A stretch of DNA of 64,000 nt, taken from the NCBI GenBank assembly GCA_013399875.1, contig VXAZ01001045.1:715346-779345 (forward strand), given 5' to 3'. Both the position numbers and the translations under genes were made by a program. Of the stretch, positions 50,641 through 63,462 are shown in pieces. Position 1 is the stretch's first letter, and each line of letters opens with the position of its first letter. The notes beneath the pieces were generated by a model that saw nothing but the letters and a program-made list of their open reading frames with translations, made no database searches and had not been told where the DNA came from. The stretch is from Gymnorhina tibicen (taxonomy: Eukaryota > Chordata > Aves > Passeriformes > Artamidae).

Positions 50641-53600
50641 ATTGTTGTTCTGACCTAAGTTTTGAGGAGGTAGTGTCAACCGTCATCAAGATTTTTTTTG
50701 GTGCTTAGGGGAAAAACATCCTGTGTTTTTTACCTCTGTTTTTTGCTTCCTTTCCTTCAATAACTGGTGAAGAATGTATCTCTCGTGGCTCTTTTTTTTG
50801 ATGGCTGAAAACTTTTTTCTACTTTTTTTTTTGGTAATATTTTGTTTCTTGAAGGGTTGCACACCTATTGACAGTATCAGTGTTTGCTCTGTCTCCATGT
50901 ATGGTTTCTGTTCTTGTGCAGCTTTTAATAATTTTTTATTCCTCTTATAATGAATACCATATTCAGTAGTAGTTTGGCAGTATATCTGATGCTGCATTTT
51001 GGAAAAATTTTCATCTAAGTGTGCACTGCACTTTCTCAAGTACTTTTCCACGCTATTGTTATATATAATAGCTGGTTTCTTTTAAAAATGTATTCTTTTA
51101 TTCCTCCTTCCCTTTAGAGATATATGACATATTTTTGTAAAAGTCATCAAATAAGTACTAATAGACTGTGTCTCATGAAACAAGTTTATTTCTAGTTCTT
51201 TAATGATTTCCTTTGGGCACCACTTATGGGTTAGCGCTCCACACATTGCTTTTTTTCTCTTCTGTTAGTTTTTGCATTGGCTCTGCCTGTGTGTGGTTCT
51301 TTCGGATAAGTTTCACATGCAGTTTGTCTCAGGGTAAGGCAAGGCATTTGAGAGGAAAGACCACTTTATTATTTGTCAGTCCAGTCTTTCTGTCTAACAT
51401 CCATGTGGATTTACTCATGACTTTTGTCATTATATAATACGGACAGTGTTACAGTGTTACAGTGTCTCATTCTCGAAGCTCATTAATGCGTGTTCTCTGA
51501 CCTGCTGTAATAGGTCCCCGTGTCACCTTTGCTCTCCAGAGGGTGGAGTCGTGCTAGGCCTTTGCAACAGCCCTGTGCTCGCGGGTGCTGCACTCACTGG
51601 GTTTGCTGCCAAGCAGCTCAGCCCTGGGCACTGATTGTCTGATGTGCATAAATATGAGTTCACTCAGGTTTTCTTTCACAGTGTCACCATATTCAGAAAA
51701 TAGCCTGTTCGTGTCAGGACGTCTTTTGGAACATTGTGTCTTCAAAATTATGTTCTGCTTTAATCGCTCCATTTGTGTGTAATGTAAAGTGACACAGAGT
51801 ACATATTCAAACTAATAGAATATACCTCTATTTGATTACTGACCAGTAATAAGTGGAATTATCTTTTTTGGATTGGGATGTTTTATGAGTTTGGCACTAG
51901 TACTGGTCATTTGGGAACATTTCTAAGCAAGAGGAAAAAATTTGTACTAGTACTGGAAGAATGAAGTGAAAGATAATGTGTGTTTAATGAAAAAAAAAAG
52001 GTATTATAGTGTATCGGAAGGTTTGAAGTACAAGAAATTAATGGTTTAAGGTGGAGCATGAGTATAGTGAGACATACTTCATTTGAATAAATTGTTCTAT
52101 GGTAAAAATATTTTTTTTTGTTTTTGTAATTTACATACAGAAACCTCCTTTGACTTGTCTCTTCAGGGCAGAAGGGTATACTCATACATACCTGTAAAGT
52201 GACATAACCTTGGGTAAAGTCAGCATTCTGCTACAAAACCATTACTGCAAAAAATTACACTGTGAAATGGTGCATCTTTTCATGCTAGGGCTGAATCTTC
52301 TCTTAGCATTATGTTGTTACTGGACTAACAAAATGTTCTTTGCTTTATGGCTCAGGGGAGATGGAGCCATAAAGAGCTTATCACAGTTTAATAAATTCCT
52401 AGTCTTTAAAAATTAAAAACAGTGTTTCATGGGGAACACGTCTGAGGAAAATGAAAGTATTTGGGCCACTAAGGTATTGTAGTATATCTAATTGCTATTC
52501 TGCTGCCTAATAACTTGCACTGTTATTATTGTTGTAGATCATATTTTTATTATATTTATCCTTCTACCATTTTTAATTTGAATGTTTTCATTTTTCATGA
52601 ATGAAGGCATCTAGGAGTAAAGAGCAAGAAGTAGCGTTGCTGTTCTGGTTTTGTGTGTTCTAAAACTTAAAACTTTTTATGTGTCAGTTGATTGCAAATT
52701 GTACAGTATTGCAAAATTTAATTTCTTGGAATGTTTGATTCAAAGTCGATTTTGCATAATTTACTGTTTATCATGGCTTTGCCTTTTTGAAAAAGGAAGT
52801 GAACTATTCCCCTTCATTCTTTTTCAACTTATTACAGAGAGCAGGTAATTAGTATGTGGATTTAACAATAACTAAATAAAATTCTAAGTTCTTTGGTTAA
52901 AAAAGTTTTACATCTTTATACTACTTTTCCTATAACGCCAGTTACACTATTTTTTTAATTAAAAAGAAGGGTTCTATCTTACAGATTTAAAAAAAAAAAA
53001 GTTTTGGTTTTAACCTGCTAATTGTATTCAAAGTTTTAAAGAACTTTTGATGTATGTTTTAGCTGCCTACTACATGAGTCTTCATACCTTTAGAAACACC
53101 TTCATCCTTCCATAACCTCACATTGTACCACTGCAAAATTTCTGGGTAGCTGTAACCTGTCACACACAACTTCCCCTGCCCAGGCTGGTCCCTGACCTGG
53201 CATCAAAAGAAAGCTTTCTGCAGTCTGCTGTAGCACCGCTGCTGCTGTCCAGACCACTCCTCTCCTAGGGAAAGCAGGATGGTGGAGAAGGGTGACAGGG
53301 TGGAGAAGTCTGCACATATATTAGAACAAGACTTGAAATAACGTATGACGTGAACGCTTCTAGGTACTAGAGTTCACAAATAGCCTGTGATTTCCAAAAT
53401 CTATACGTTGGACCCCCAGGGAGTAATTGCACTTATTATAGGCAGTGTTAACAGCATCTAATAGTTTATACTTACATGTGTATGCAAAAATACTTTATAC
53501 AGCAGTTTTCATATGGCATCTTGGTCTCCCATAGAATGTCTTAGCTTTGCTTGCTTTTTGGGAGCTGTCATAGCTTTAGACATTTTTTTATTTTTTTTTT

Positions 53601-54691
53601 ATTTATTCTTATTAATTTTTTTGTAAGACTGCTCTAAATTCTGCAGTTATCAGATATGGATATATGGATATCATTCCTTGGATATATTATGTTAATGTTG
53701 CTTTTGTCTCAAGTACTTTTCATAAATAGAAGGTCTTTGAAATGTTCATCATAGTGTTAGGTTTTCTGTATGGTTAGTTCTTTTTTTGTTCTAGGTATCT
53801 GTTTGTTTTACACACTCTGAAACTTTTAAAATAATACTCCTTACATTTGGAGATTTTCCAGTGCTCACCCTACAATTCCTGTATAAAGCTTTAGAGATAC
53901 AGGGGATGTCATTTCATGTGTGTGTATGTATTCAAAGGAGAGGAAATATTTATATTTCCATATAAATAACTAAAAAGATAATGAGCAGCTCTTTGGTGAC
54001 TCTGAAGTTGTCAAAGAAAAATGCCATAAAGATATGTCAAAAAGTTCTTGAAGAAGTCTCTTAGCATAGTGGGGAGCTAACAGCAAAACTGGATTATAGG
54101 ATTTATGTTTATTGAACTAGGCCTTGTTTTTCCCTGATCAAAACTCCTGACTTTTAAGAGTTGTCATTTCAGGATCTGTAGCTGGTACCTGTCTGCATTA
54201 TACTGGTTAAAGTGCTCTTGACATAAATCCTCATGGTTCCCCCACCTCTCCCGTAGGCAATAATACAAGATGTTAAATTGTGTCTTAGCATGGTTTTTCT
54301 CTCCTCATTCCCCTGGTTAATTGAGAAGTGTCTATGTGTTCTAACTTAGAAGTTTCTACTAAGGAGAGAAAAAAACCTCCGATATTCTAAGATTTCTCAC
54401 AAAACTGTGGAAGTTATTCCTCTCTTAACCCATTCCCTTTTCTAATACTGTAGATCAGCATTAATGTTTTCATTCATGTTTTCTTTTTCTTCCTTCTGTT
54501 ACAATTGCAGCTTTCAGGGACTAAAATAAGTATTCCTGTTTGACCCAGATGTTTCTGTATTTGTATGTAACAAAAAAGAAGACTTAGAACTTATTTTCCT
54601 CTGGGTACTTTTCTGTAGATATTTAATTTACCTTTCTCTTCATATCTTACATACTAAAATTGTGAGCTTCAGTTTTCTGCTTTACATTCTA

Positions 54692-54733
54692 ATTGTATGT
54701 ATGAGAAATTACATTGTATGTATGAGAAACTAC
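54692..54733. repeat. Tandem duplication of a 21-bp unit
   Basis: ATTGTATGTATGAGAAA plus TTAC is followed at once by the same unit with one T-to-C change. Confidence 0.92.
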
Positions 54734-57589
54734 ATTGATACTGTAACATTCCTAAGTATAGCTCAGGAGACTTACAATATGAAAAATATTTTCAGTACCA
54801 TTTGTTCTTTCAGGGTTGGATCCAACGTACCTTTCTTCTCTCCTCCTATTTCTTTAAAGTGTTCTTGTGTTGTGAATCAAAAACAGGCTTCCTTTAGGAA
54901 AAAAACCCAACAAATCTCTGTAAGTTTAGGTTCAACTGACATTTGATCTGATTTTTCTAGAAATTATTCTCACTACCATCTTGAAATTCTCATTTTCAAC
55001 TGAGTCGTCTTGACCTTGCAGCTGATTTGATAGGGCATATCAATAATTTTTCCCAAAACCCATGTTCTTTATGCCATTCTTTTTTTTAGAGGTGAGCATC
55101 ATAGAAATACATAATTTAGAAAGATTATATTCATGACTGGCTACAAGATGCCCAGTACGTAGGTGGTGTAGGATATCAAAGGTGTAATGTGAAGTACCTT
55201 ACAGATACTGCACTTTCCATGGGTAGAAGTAAAGGAGTTGGTTAAAATATCCTATAGTTCTGTTTAAATAACAGTAGCCACTCCCTTCTTCAAGCTATAA
55301 AAAGGTGGGATTGATAATACAGGCCCAGAAGCATAAATCATATATTCAACCAAATAATTTGCAGTTATGAACGATTACAGGTATTGTATAACTGTACTTA
55401 ATGGCAGTCTAATTTTGGAAAATGTATTACCCACTTTAACTGTTTATAGTGGAGCCTTGGAAACAATTACAGACTACTAAGGAAATTATTTTTTCGTGGA
55501 ATGATGATGATGGTGCAATTTAATGGCTTCAGTACTGACCGTGTAGATGCTTCCTATTTCCAGTTCAAGAGCTACTTAAGCTCCTCTGTGAGTCCACTGT
55601 AGGGAGTTAAATTCTCAAGAGACATGCTAGATTTTTTATAATTAATAATTAGGGTAGAGAGTACTGTCAGAAGAAATCCCTGTCCTGAAGAAAACAGCTT
55701 TAATTTTTTGTGTAATTTCAATTTTATTAATTTGTTACTGGCAAAATTTTAAAGCTGTAAAGAATACAAGTCCGTAAAAGAAATGATGAGAGGCTGACAG
55801 CCCTGTAGCAGTGCCACCATGATCTGTGTCAACCTAACACAAGGAGAAAATCACCGGTCTCTTTGCTTATGACAGGGTCAGTGACTAAAGCTGCCCTTTG
55901 TATTAGAGTGGGTAGACAGTAGCCATAGTCAATAGTGTTTAGTTCTATTTTCTCTGATTGCAGTGTTCTATACAATTGGATTATTTTATTAATAGTTAGA
56001 TTTTCTTTTCAGAAAATAAAAGAAAAAAAGCTATTTCTGCTTGTTGACGGAATATCAGGTTTGCATTTTTGTACAAAGTTTTTGATCTCTTTGCAAACTG
56101 CTATCCAGAGGTTGTTAGAAAGATGTGGCCTACAGTGCATGTGCCTGTTTCAGAAAAGAATGCTCTTTGGTTGACCAGCTGTTTTATTATTATTGCAACT
56201 TGTACACCTCATAGTTATTTTTTCCTTACGTTTAGGAAACATGTAAGTTACCCTGTTTAACTGGTTATGCAGATCTAACTGTATGCCTAGGATGTGTTCT
56301 AACCGTTTAGAAACACAATGGGTCAAAAAGTATAGGACGTTTTATCTAAAAGTCATTTAAGTTCAGTGGCTCAGTTCAATGCATTCAGCAAACAAATCAG
56401 ATACTTTTTCTTTTGCTGATTGTGGGAGAAAGGCTACTGGATTTTTTTTTTTCCTTCTTTAGTTTTTAGATAGAGTGAAGGAAGTTTAGGCTATTTTTGT
56501 AAATAAAGTAAAAAATCTCTTCTGTCTGCTTATTGAGCATATAATTTCCCAGCCTGTCTTTTGCAAGCACTGTTGCAGTAAAACTAAGCACACCCCAGCA
56601 TAGTAACTCCTGTGTCCGGCTTATTAAATTTCAGCCACAGGAGAGTGAAGCTGTTTGCGTCTCAAGATGAAAGCTTTGACCTCAGTTTGCAGAACTGAGG
56701 CAGAACAGAAGAAAGATTGAGGGAAAGTGATATGACTTCTAGTTCTGTTCTCAGTATCTCTTTTTATTTTTATCACATTACTCATATGGAAGAATGAAAT
56801 GATGGACTGAAATTTCTTGCACTCTTTGAGTCTCTGAAGACATGGTTTTTATTTCATTTAGTAGGATACACAGCAGTGTTTCTTGTAGCTCTAAGCTGTC
56901 ACACTCAAGACAGAGTCATAACATAATATTTCCATTATGCCCAGAACCACTCTCTAGCAAAAGAAGATTCAGCCTCTCCCCTTTGAGATAGCTGAAAATA
57001 TAACCCTAATAGCTACTGTCAGAGAGTCTCCTTCCAGCTTTCTATTTCTCCTGTAGTCCTCATGTGAATTGGGTTCACTGACATGTTAGTGAGATTCTCT
57101 CTCTGAACCTTTTTGTAATTATGGTATTCTTTCAGGATTGTAGTGTGAATAAGTTTTATGTCTTCTTGTAGAACATCTCTGATACTGTTTTATTATTTTT
57201 CCCCTATTTTAAACAAGAGATAGTAGTGTTTAGGTTAAATGGATTTTGATATTTGAAGACCTTATGCTAGTTTAAAGTTGTCATAATGTGCTAAAATAAT
57301 ACAAGGTCAGTTTGACCCAAGCATAGGAGTTAAGATTTCTTGGTCATCTCCTCTTTGCCAAGGAAATGGCACTCTTAGAAAAGCTTTAAAAGCTAAAATA
57401 TTTCACTTGAAATTGGGCACTGGATCCAGTACTTCAACCTTTAGGTACCTGATCTGTGCCAAACTTTTAAGTGTTGCCTGTGTCACTTGTACTACAATAA
57501 AATAATTGTGTGCAGTTGTTAGGATCTGATTATTGAGAGATGCCTCTATCCAACTTAAGGTACAAGCAAGATCATATGCCAAAGTCAAT

Positions 57590-58270
57590 AGTACAGATTT
57601 TATTTAACAGCAAAATGTGAGGTAGAGAGATAGAAATAAAAAAAGAGAGGAGAGGGAGAGACAGACAGATTAAGCAGAATATAGTCACCACCCGTGGATC
57701 CAGCAGCATCCCATTTGTCCTTTTTCACCTTGGGCTTCTTGGTAGTGAGGGTCCCAAGGTTGCTGGAAACTTTTCACTATTTATACATTTTACCAAACAA
57801 AGGAATTAATGCTCATTAGCTACATAGTTTTCTTATTCTATTGGTTAAATGATTCCCTCACTTCTAGTGCTAATTAATCCCATGCTTTCTGTGTTTTGAG
57901 TCCGTGGGTTTCTTGAGTCAGTGGGTTCTGATCTCCCCCTGCTGGACTTGGTCTGAGCTGATTTTAGCAGTGTTGCTCAGTTGGTTTTCCTTGTCCATTA
58001 TCAGTGATATAGTCTTCTCCCCCAGCTTTGTTTACCTCCCTCTAGTCTGAGATAACATTCAGACAATAGTACCACCTTTATCTTTTCTCAAGTTCCTGTC
58101 ACGTGGCTAATTTACAGTCCAGGTTCCAGGAATCAATGCAGGTATATTTGGGGGCGACACCTTCAGTGGTTGCAGACAAGCTACTGCTTCTTTACACAGT
58201 TTGCCACAATGGGCAAAGTCCTTTGGTGGTAACAGCATTTGAGACAGGCAACCATGATTTTTAAATCCTT
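57590..58270 (-). mobile_element. Putative endogenous retrovirus LTR with TATA and poly(A) signals
   Basis: Read on the minus strand it has TATAAATA at 57,785-57,778 and, about 180 nt downstream, AATAAA at 57,604-57,599. A pyrimidine-rich tract (57,621-57,665) lies just before the AATAAA. This order is that of an LTR U3-R-U5. No retroviral coding frame flanks it. The family is unknown and both borders are approximate; no terminal TG/CA or target duplication could be confirmed. Confidence 0.5.
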
Positions 58271-59028
58271 ACAGCAGCATAGGGGTTGATGAAGTTTTTT
58301 GCAGATGAATGTCCCTGGGGTGGTTTCAAACTGAGGTGATTTGAAATCCTTTCACAGGTATTTGGCATCAGATGTTTAATCTTGAAGTTAACATCTGAAG
58401 TTAAACATCTTTCTTCCATGCCTTACAGGAACTGTAGTTGATGCCTCATATATGCATTTGTTTTTCAGGCTTCATAATCAATCTGCGCCTGCCATATTAA
58501 ACAGAGATTTTATATGATGGGAGGTAGAAATTAAGGACAATAATTTTCACGACGGAAGGCTAACTTAAAATATTCTTGTAAGATTTTTCATTTAATGAAA
58601 GCTAACAGTCTATTTTTAGTATGGTTTTCTATACTAGTATTACTAGGTAGACTAAATCATCTATGCAGAGAGGCTAAAACTTTTCAGCAAAATTTCAGAT
58701 ACATACTGTGAGGAAAACTATGCAGCTCTTCAGCAGTAGGACTGAGAATTAGTGTGTAAATACTCATGAAGAAAATGAGTGCTATTAAAAATCGGTTATT
58801 GTGTACTAAAGTCTGTAAGTGGCAGTTTATTGGGGAATATTGTTACAAAGACCTAGTACTGATACAGTCTGACTGCACTTGAGTATCGTAAATTAAGACT
58901 TGAGCGTCTTAATTTCCTGTGAATAGACGTCCCTTTTGCCATATGAGGTGTTCTCGGTGCACAGCATCTGTGCTTCAGGTTCTGGAGTATGATGGGTATT
59001 TTAGCTCAGAAACACAAAAGCATTGTGT

Positions 59029-59140
59029 GTTGGATGGGGCTCTGATCTGATGTGAGCTACTGAAAGGTGTCCCTGCCCCATCAGGGGGTTTGGAATAGGT
59101 GGTACTTGAAAGGTTCCTTTCAACCCAAACCATTCTATGG
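59029..59140 (+). mobile_element. CR1 LINE 3' tail (about 110 bp), plus strand
   Basis: The sequence runs TTGGATGGGGCTCTGATCTG, then AAAGGTGTCCCTGCCCCATC, and ends AAGGTTCCTTTCAACCCAAA plus CCATTCTATGG. That is the standard avian CR1 3' end in sense orientation. It is the only copy in the window that shows a plus-strand 3' tail. Confidence 0.85.
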
Positions 59141-60250
59141 TTTACATACCTATCTCTCAGTGGGTTTGATGGGGCTTAGTTAAAAGCTTCTATGGCCAAG
59201 TATAAGTTTTATTTCATCCTGCCAATTATAAGCAAGCTGATTGTATTCTAAAGCAAATTGCAGTCTTCCAGTATTTCTGTGCTTTTACCAATGGTGTTGG
59301 GAAACAAAAAGACCATAATTTGTGACAATTCTAACTTTGTGTCGTCCTTTTCCGGGCTGCAGGCTGTATTTGATCTAAGACTCATTTAGGACCTGCCTCT
59401 GGCTTAGTGCCGAGTCTGGAGGCAGGACAACTCTTGCTGTCATGTGAAGCTTTTCAGTACTCTCTGAGAATAGCCCTCTACTCTGATCCTCAACCCCACT
59501 TAGGAGGTGAGGGCTGTGGTCATGCATCTTCAGAGAAGCCTATGGCTCACCTGTGTGGAAGTCCACTGTTACGTCGTGTTGGAAGTTCCTTTTATTGGTA
59601 TCTATATAATGGGTTTGAGACAGTTTTCAAACAAACAATCATTGCAGCTCATAAAACATAATTTTCAGTTTGCTGTATCACACTTGCCTCGTGAATCTCA
59701 AAGGTCTGATTCTTTTTTGTGTATTTTAGATTATAGTATAAAAAGTTCTTGGTATACAACTATTAAAGAATTATTGTGATCAGGTCTTCTGCAGTATTTC
59801 TGACACTTTGCTCTTTTATGTAGGTAGTCAGCCATGATGAAATGTCCTTGCTCTTGGAAAATCAAGCCATTTGATGATGTTTGATTTTCTGCTCTTGGTG
59901 TTACCACCACAGAGGAATTCACCACAGTGGTGAAATCACCACTCCATCAACAGATTTACCTCAAACATTTTATGCACTCTTGGGTGGAGAGAAGAGATTA
60001 TCTTTATTAATCTGTAGTTCTCCACACCTTCTCTGTGGTAGTATGTTTAACACATTGCCACCATTAAGTGTAAAACATTGTCCAAGGCCACAGTGGAAAA
60101 GTAATGCTTTTGTTTTCTGTTGAAGTCACTCTGTCTTTTGAAATGTTTCCACTGTTGAGGAAGCAGATGTTTTGACGGTATTACAGAAAGTGATTTAGAA
60201 ACATGTAACACTGAAAGCCAAACATCTTGAATTTGCAACTTGATAAAGTC

Positions 60251-60279
60251 TTTATATATATATATATAATATATATAAT
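60251..60279. repeat. (TA)n microsatellite
   Basis: TA dinucleotide run interrupted once by AA. Confidence 0.9.
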
Positions 60280-60589
60280 CTCTCTTTCTGAGAATATATG
60301 TATTTATTCCTAGAAAGATGAAAGCTTTCTGAGAGTAAGGAAATTGGTATTAGGAGAGATCTGTGGTGAGCTGAAGAGAATTTTCTCTATGGTCTCATTT
60401 TGTTGTGTTTCTTTTTGAGGAAGGAATAAAGTTTCCTGGCCCTTTTTTCCCTTTTCATAACTATTTTTTTTCCATTGTTGCTCTTTTAGGTTGTGGGTTA
60501 AACAGAACAGCTCTGGGATGTCTGTTCAAGAAAGGTTATGTTTCTTGTCAATAGCTCTTCCCAGAGAAAGAGTATGTTTGTATTGGCTT

Positions 60590-61281
60590 TGCATGGCAAG
60601 GCTTTGGTAGCAGAGGAGTGGGGTGGAAGGGTGGGCTATAGGGGTGGCTTCTGTGAGAGGATGCCAGAAGCTTCCCCGATGTCTGACCAATGCCAGGCAG
60701 ATCCGAGATGGACCTGCTGCTGGCCAAGGCTGACCTCATCAGTGACAGTGGAAGCACTTCTGGCATAACAGATTTAAGAAGGTGATGAAAACCTGCTGAT
60801 CAACAGCAGCCAGGACAGAGGAGCTAGAATATGTGAGAGAAACAGGTCTGCAGACTTCGAGGTTGTTGAAGAAGGAGGGGGGGAACGTGCTCCAGGTGCT
60901 GGAGGAGTCCTACTCCTGCAGAGGAAGGAGCAGCAGAGATGTGTTATGAACTTACCACAACCCTTCTTCCTTGTTCACCTGTGCTGCTGCAGGATAGGAG
61001 GTAGAGAACTTGGGAATAAGGCTAAGCCCAGGAAGAAGGGATGGGTGTAGGGGAAGGATTTTTTTTTTAAGGTTTGGTGTTATTTCTTACTCCCCTACTC
61101 TGATATAATTTCCCCAAATTGTGTCTGTTTTGCTGGTGATGGTAACTGGTGGGTGATTTCTCCCTGCCCTCATCTCGACTCATTAATCTTTTGTTATATT
61201 TTCTTTCCCTTGTCCAGCTGAGAAGGGGAATGACAGAGCAGCTTGGGAGCTTGGGTGGCCCAGCCAGGGTCAACCCACCAG
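60590..61281 (+). mobile_element. Avian endogenous retrovirus LTR remnant
   Basis: It contains AGAGGAAGGAGCAGCAGAGA, GTGATGGTAACTGGTGGGTG and CCCTTGTCCAGCTGAGAAGG. It ends with AGCCAGGGTCAACCCACCAG, and these blocks agree in order with a common avian LTR family (identified from memory, probably ERVL-like). It is related to, but distinct from, the copy at 28.7-29.5 kb. No internal retroviral sequence is adjacent. The 5' border is approximate. Confidence 0.65.
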
Positions 61282-63338
61282 ACTTAATTAAGAAGATACA
61301 ATTAGCTGTTCTTCTGCTGACTTTGATAACGCAGTGACCCTTGTGGTTTCACCTACCTTGTGTGGTAGTGGTTTTTATACAAGTGCCTTGGAACATCTCA
61401 CTTCAAAACAACTGTTTTAAACCTTGTTTTGCATTCCTTGGGCCGTGAACTGCTGCTCTGTATTATCAGCAACATCTGAAGAAGAGGTACCCCCTTGGTG
61501 AAAGGCTAACTTGTGAATATGCTGTAAGCTGATAGGGTGTTCAGAGCTGGTAATTGCTCCTCTGGTTGAGAATGTTGCTTGTATAAATTTCCATGGTATA
61601 GTAGCTCATATACTCATGACAGTGTAACTGTTGCCTGACTTGAGTCTCCCCATACACATTTTAAGAAGCCGTGTCTCTGTAAACTATAGATTTCCAACTA
61701 AGAAGCAGGGTTTTGCAGGCACCATATCAACTGCTGTTCGCATAGTTCTGTCTTCAATGGTTAAGGTCCTGTGTGAGAGCCTAAGAAAGTCTATCAGTCA
61801 GTTTCTATGAATCAATAGCTTTTCTATTGTTAAACAAATGAGATTGGTGTCACATAGATGATGCTTAATAAGTACAGTTTTAGAATATTTTGTAGTAAGT
61901 TATGTATATTGCCTTTATATTTCAAAGTTGGATTCCCTTGCGCTCTGGAATTGAAATACAGATTTCTCTTTACATTTTCATGTGCTGTTTTGCATTGGTG
62001 CCAGAGTATTTGTTTACAGCTCCACATCAGAAGAGTTTACATGCTTTATTCGTGAACTGTTTCTTTTGCTTCCTTGTGGCATTAAAAAAGAAGGATAAGG
62101 TGTATATGTGAATACAAGATAGCATTAAGATATGTCTGCTATATTAACATAAACTAAAAGCCTTTTGAATTTGTTCAGAAACTTCTTCCTCTCCCCACGA
62201 AAGTACCATGCTTCTCTGCACATAAAATGAGTAATTAGCTTCCTCTGTAGCTTCCATTGAAGAATTCTCCCAGTAATACAAGCTCAGAGGGGCAAATACC
62301 TGATTCTCGTTTGGGAACAGTTTCATGCAGCTGCTATTGTTTGAGTATCAAACTTACTTTCTTTTTAAACTTGTTAGCAATAACTTTAATTCGTGGTAGG
62401 ATGTCTTCTGTCAGAGAAGGGCAAACAGACTGACAGCACCAAGTTAGCCAGTGGCGGCATGTTTCTTTGGACTTAGTAAATTACAATGTAACATGTTCAT
62501 CTACCTTGGAATGTACTTACATTAATATTCAAGTACAACAGAAAAAAAGAAGTAGGTTTGTAAAAATTAAAGCTCCAGAATAGACTTATACCTGCTCTTT
62601 ACTAAAATGAATAATGGATCTTTTCAGTGAGTTTTTCGAAGTGCTAATCAAAATTATAATGATTTACAAATCATTACTCAAACTGGAAGCAGTAATTTTA
62701 ATTTTCAGCAATTATAATAATTTTTTTCTTTATCTTTGGAAGTTATGGTTTATCAATCATGTAAAATGGTTTACTGAGTAACTTTTTCTTTATAACTAGC
62801 TTATGATTTTGAAGTACCTATTATTTGATGCTTGATGTTTATTTTAATAGATGCTTCAACTTCCTTTAACTTCCAGGGAACAATAAGATGAATTTAAGTG
62901 GTACTGGTTATGAGAGAAGATCAGAGGAAAGGTACAAGACATGAATACAGCAGCAGCATTTCCCTTGGTTTGGTGGTCCAGACTGCCTTTAGGTTCAGTC
63001 TGCCTGGTTGGGTATATCAGCCTTGATATTTAGGCATGGCTCAAATATTTCACTTGGGCGTATGTGAAACCAGTGCTTATTTCCTCCTGTGGCAGGGATG
63101 TCTAAGATGATGAATTTAGATTTCATTCTTCTTCCTAAACAAGTTCATGGAAGGAATAGGGGAATACTACAGTAAAGAATAGAACATTCCTTTTCCTTGC
63201 GTACTTTCAGTGCTAAGCATTTTGAACCACATTCCTTTAATATGAGCCGTTAAGAGGCTTCAGGTTGATTTGTATTCACTGGCTAGCACTCATCCTGAAT
63301 TTTATTCTTTAAAAGACCTTTTTGCTTGTAAAACAGTT

Positions 63339-63462
63339 CTATACATACATTATAGATAAGTAAATATATAAGAAGATATGTATATATGCCTTATATATAT
63401 GTACAAGCATATAAATGGTTTATCTGTATAAAAGCGTATATATGTATATAACATAATAGCAT
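63339..63462. repeat. AT-rich low-complexity stretch
   Basis: Irregular TATA/TACA/TATG runs without a stable unit. Confidence 0.75.

Noticed and set aside
50686..51051. 121-codon lysine-rich minus-strand open frame
   Set aside because: The composition follows A-rich low-complexity DNA and no family is recognisable.
28690..61281. One large provirus bounded by the two related LTRs
   Set aside because: They are too diverged from each other, and the DNA between them contains the PUDP exon and ordinary host sequence, not retroviral genes.
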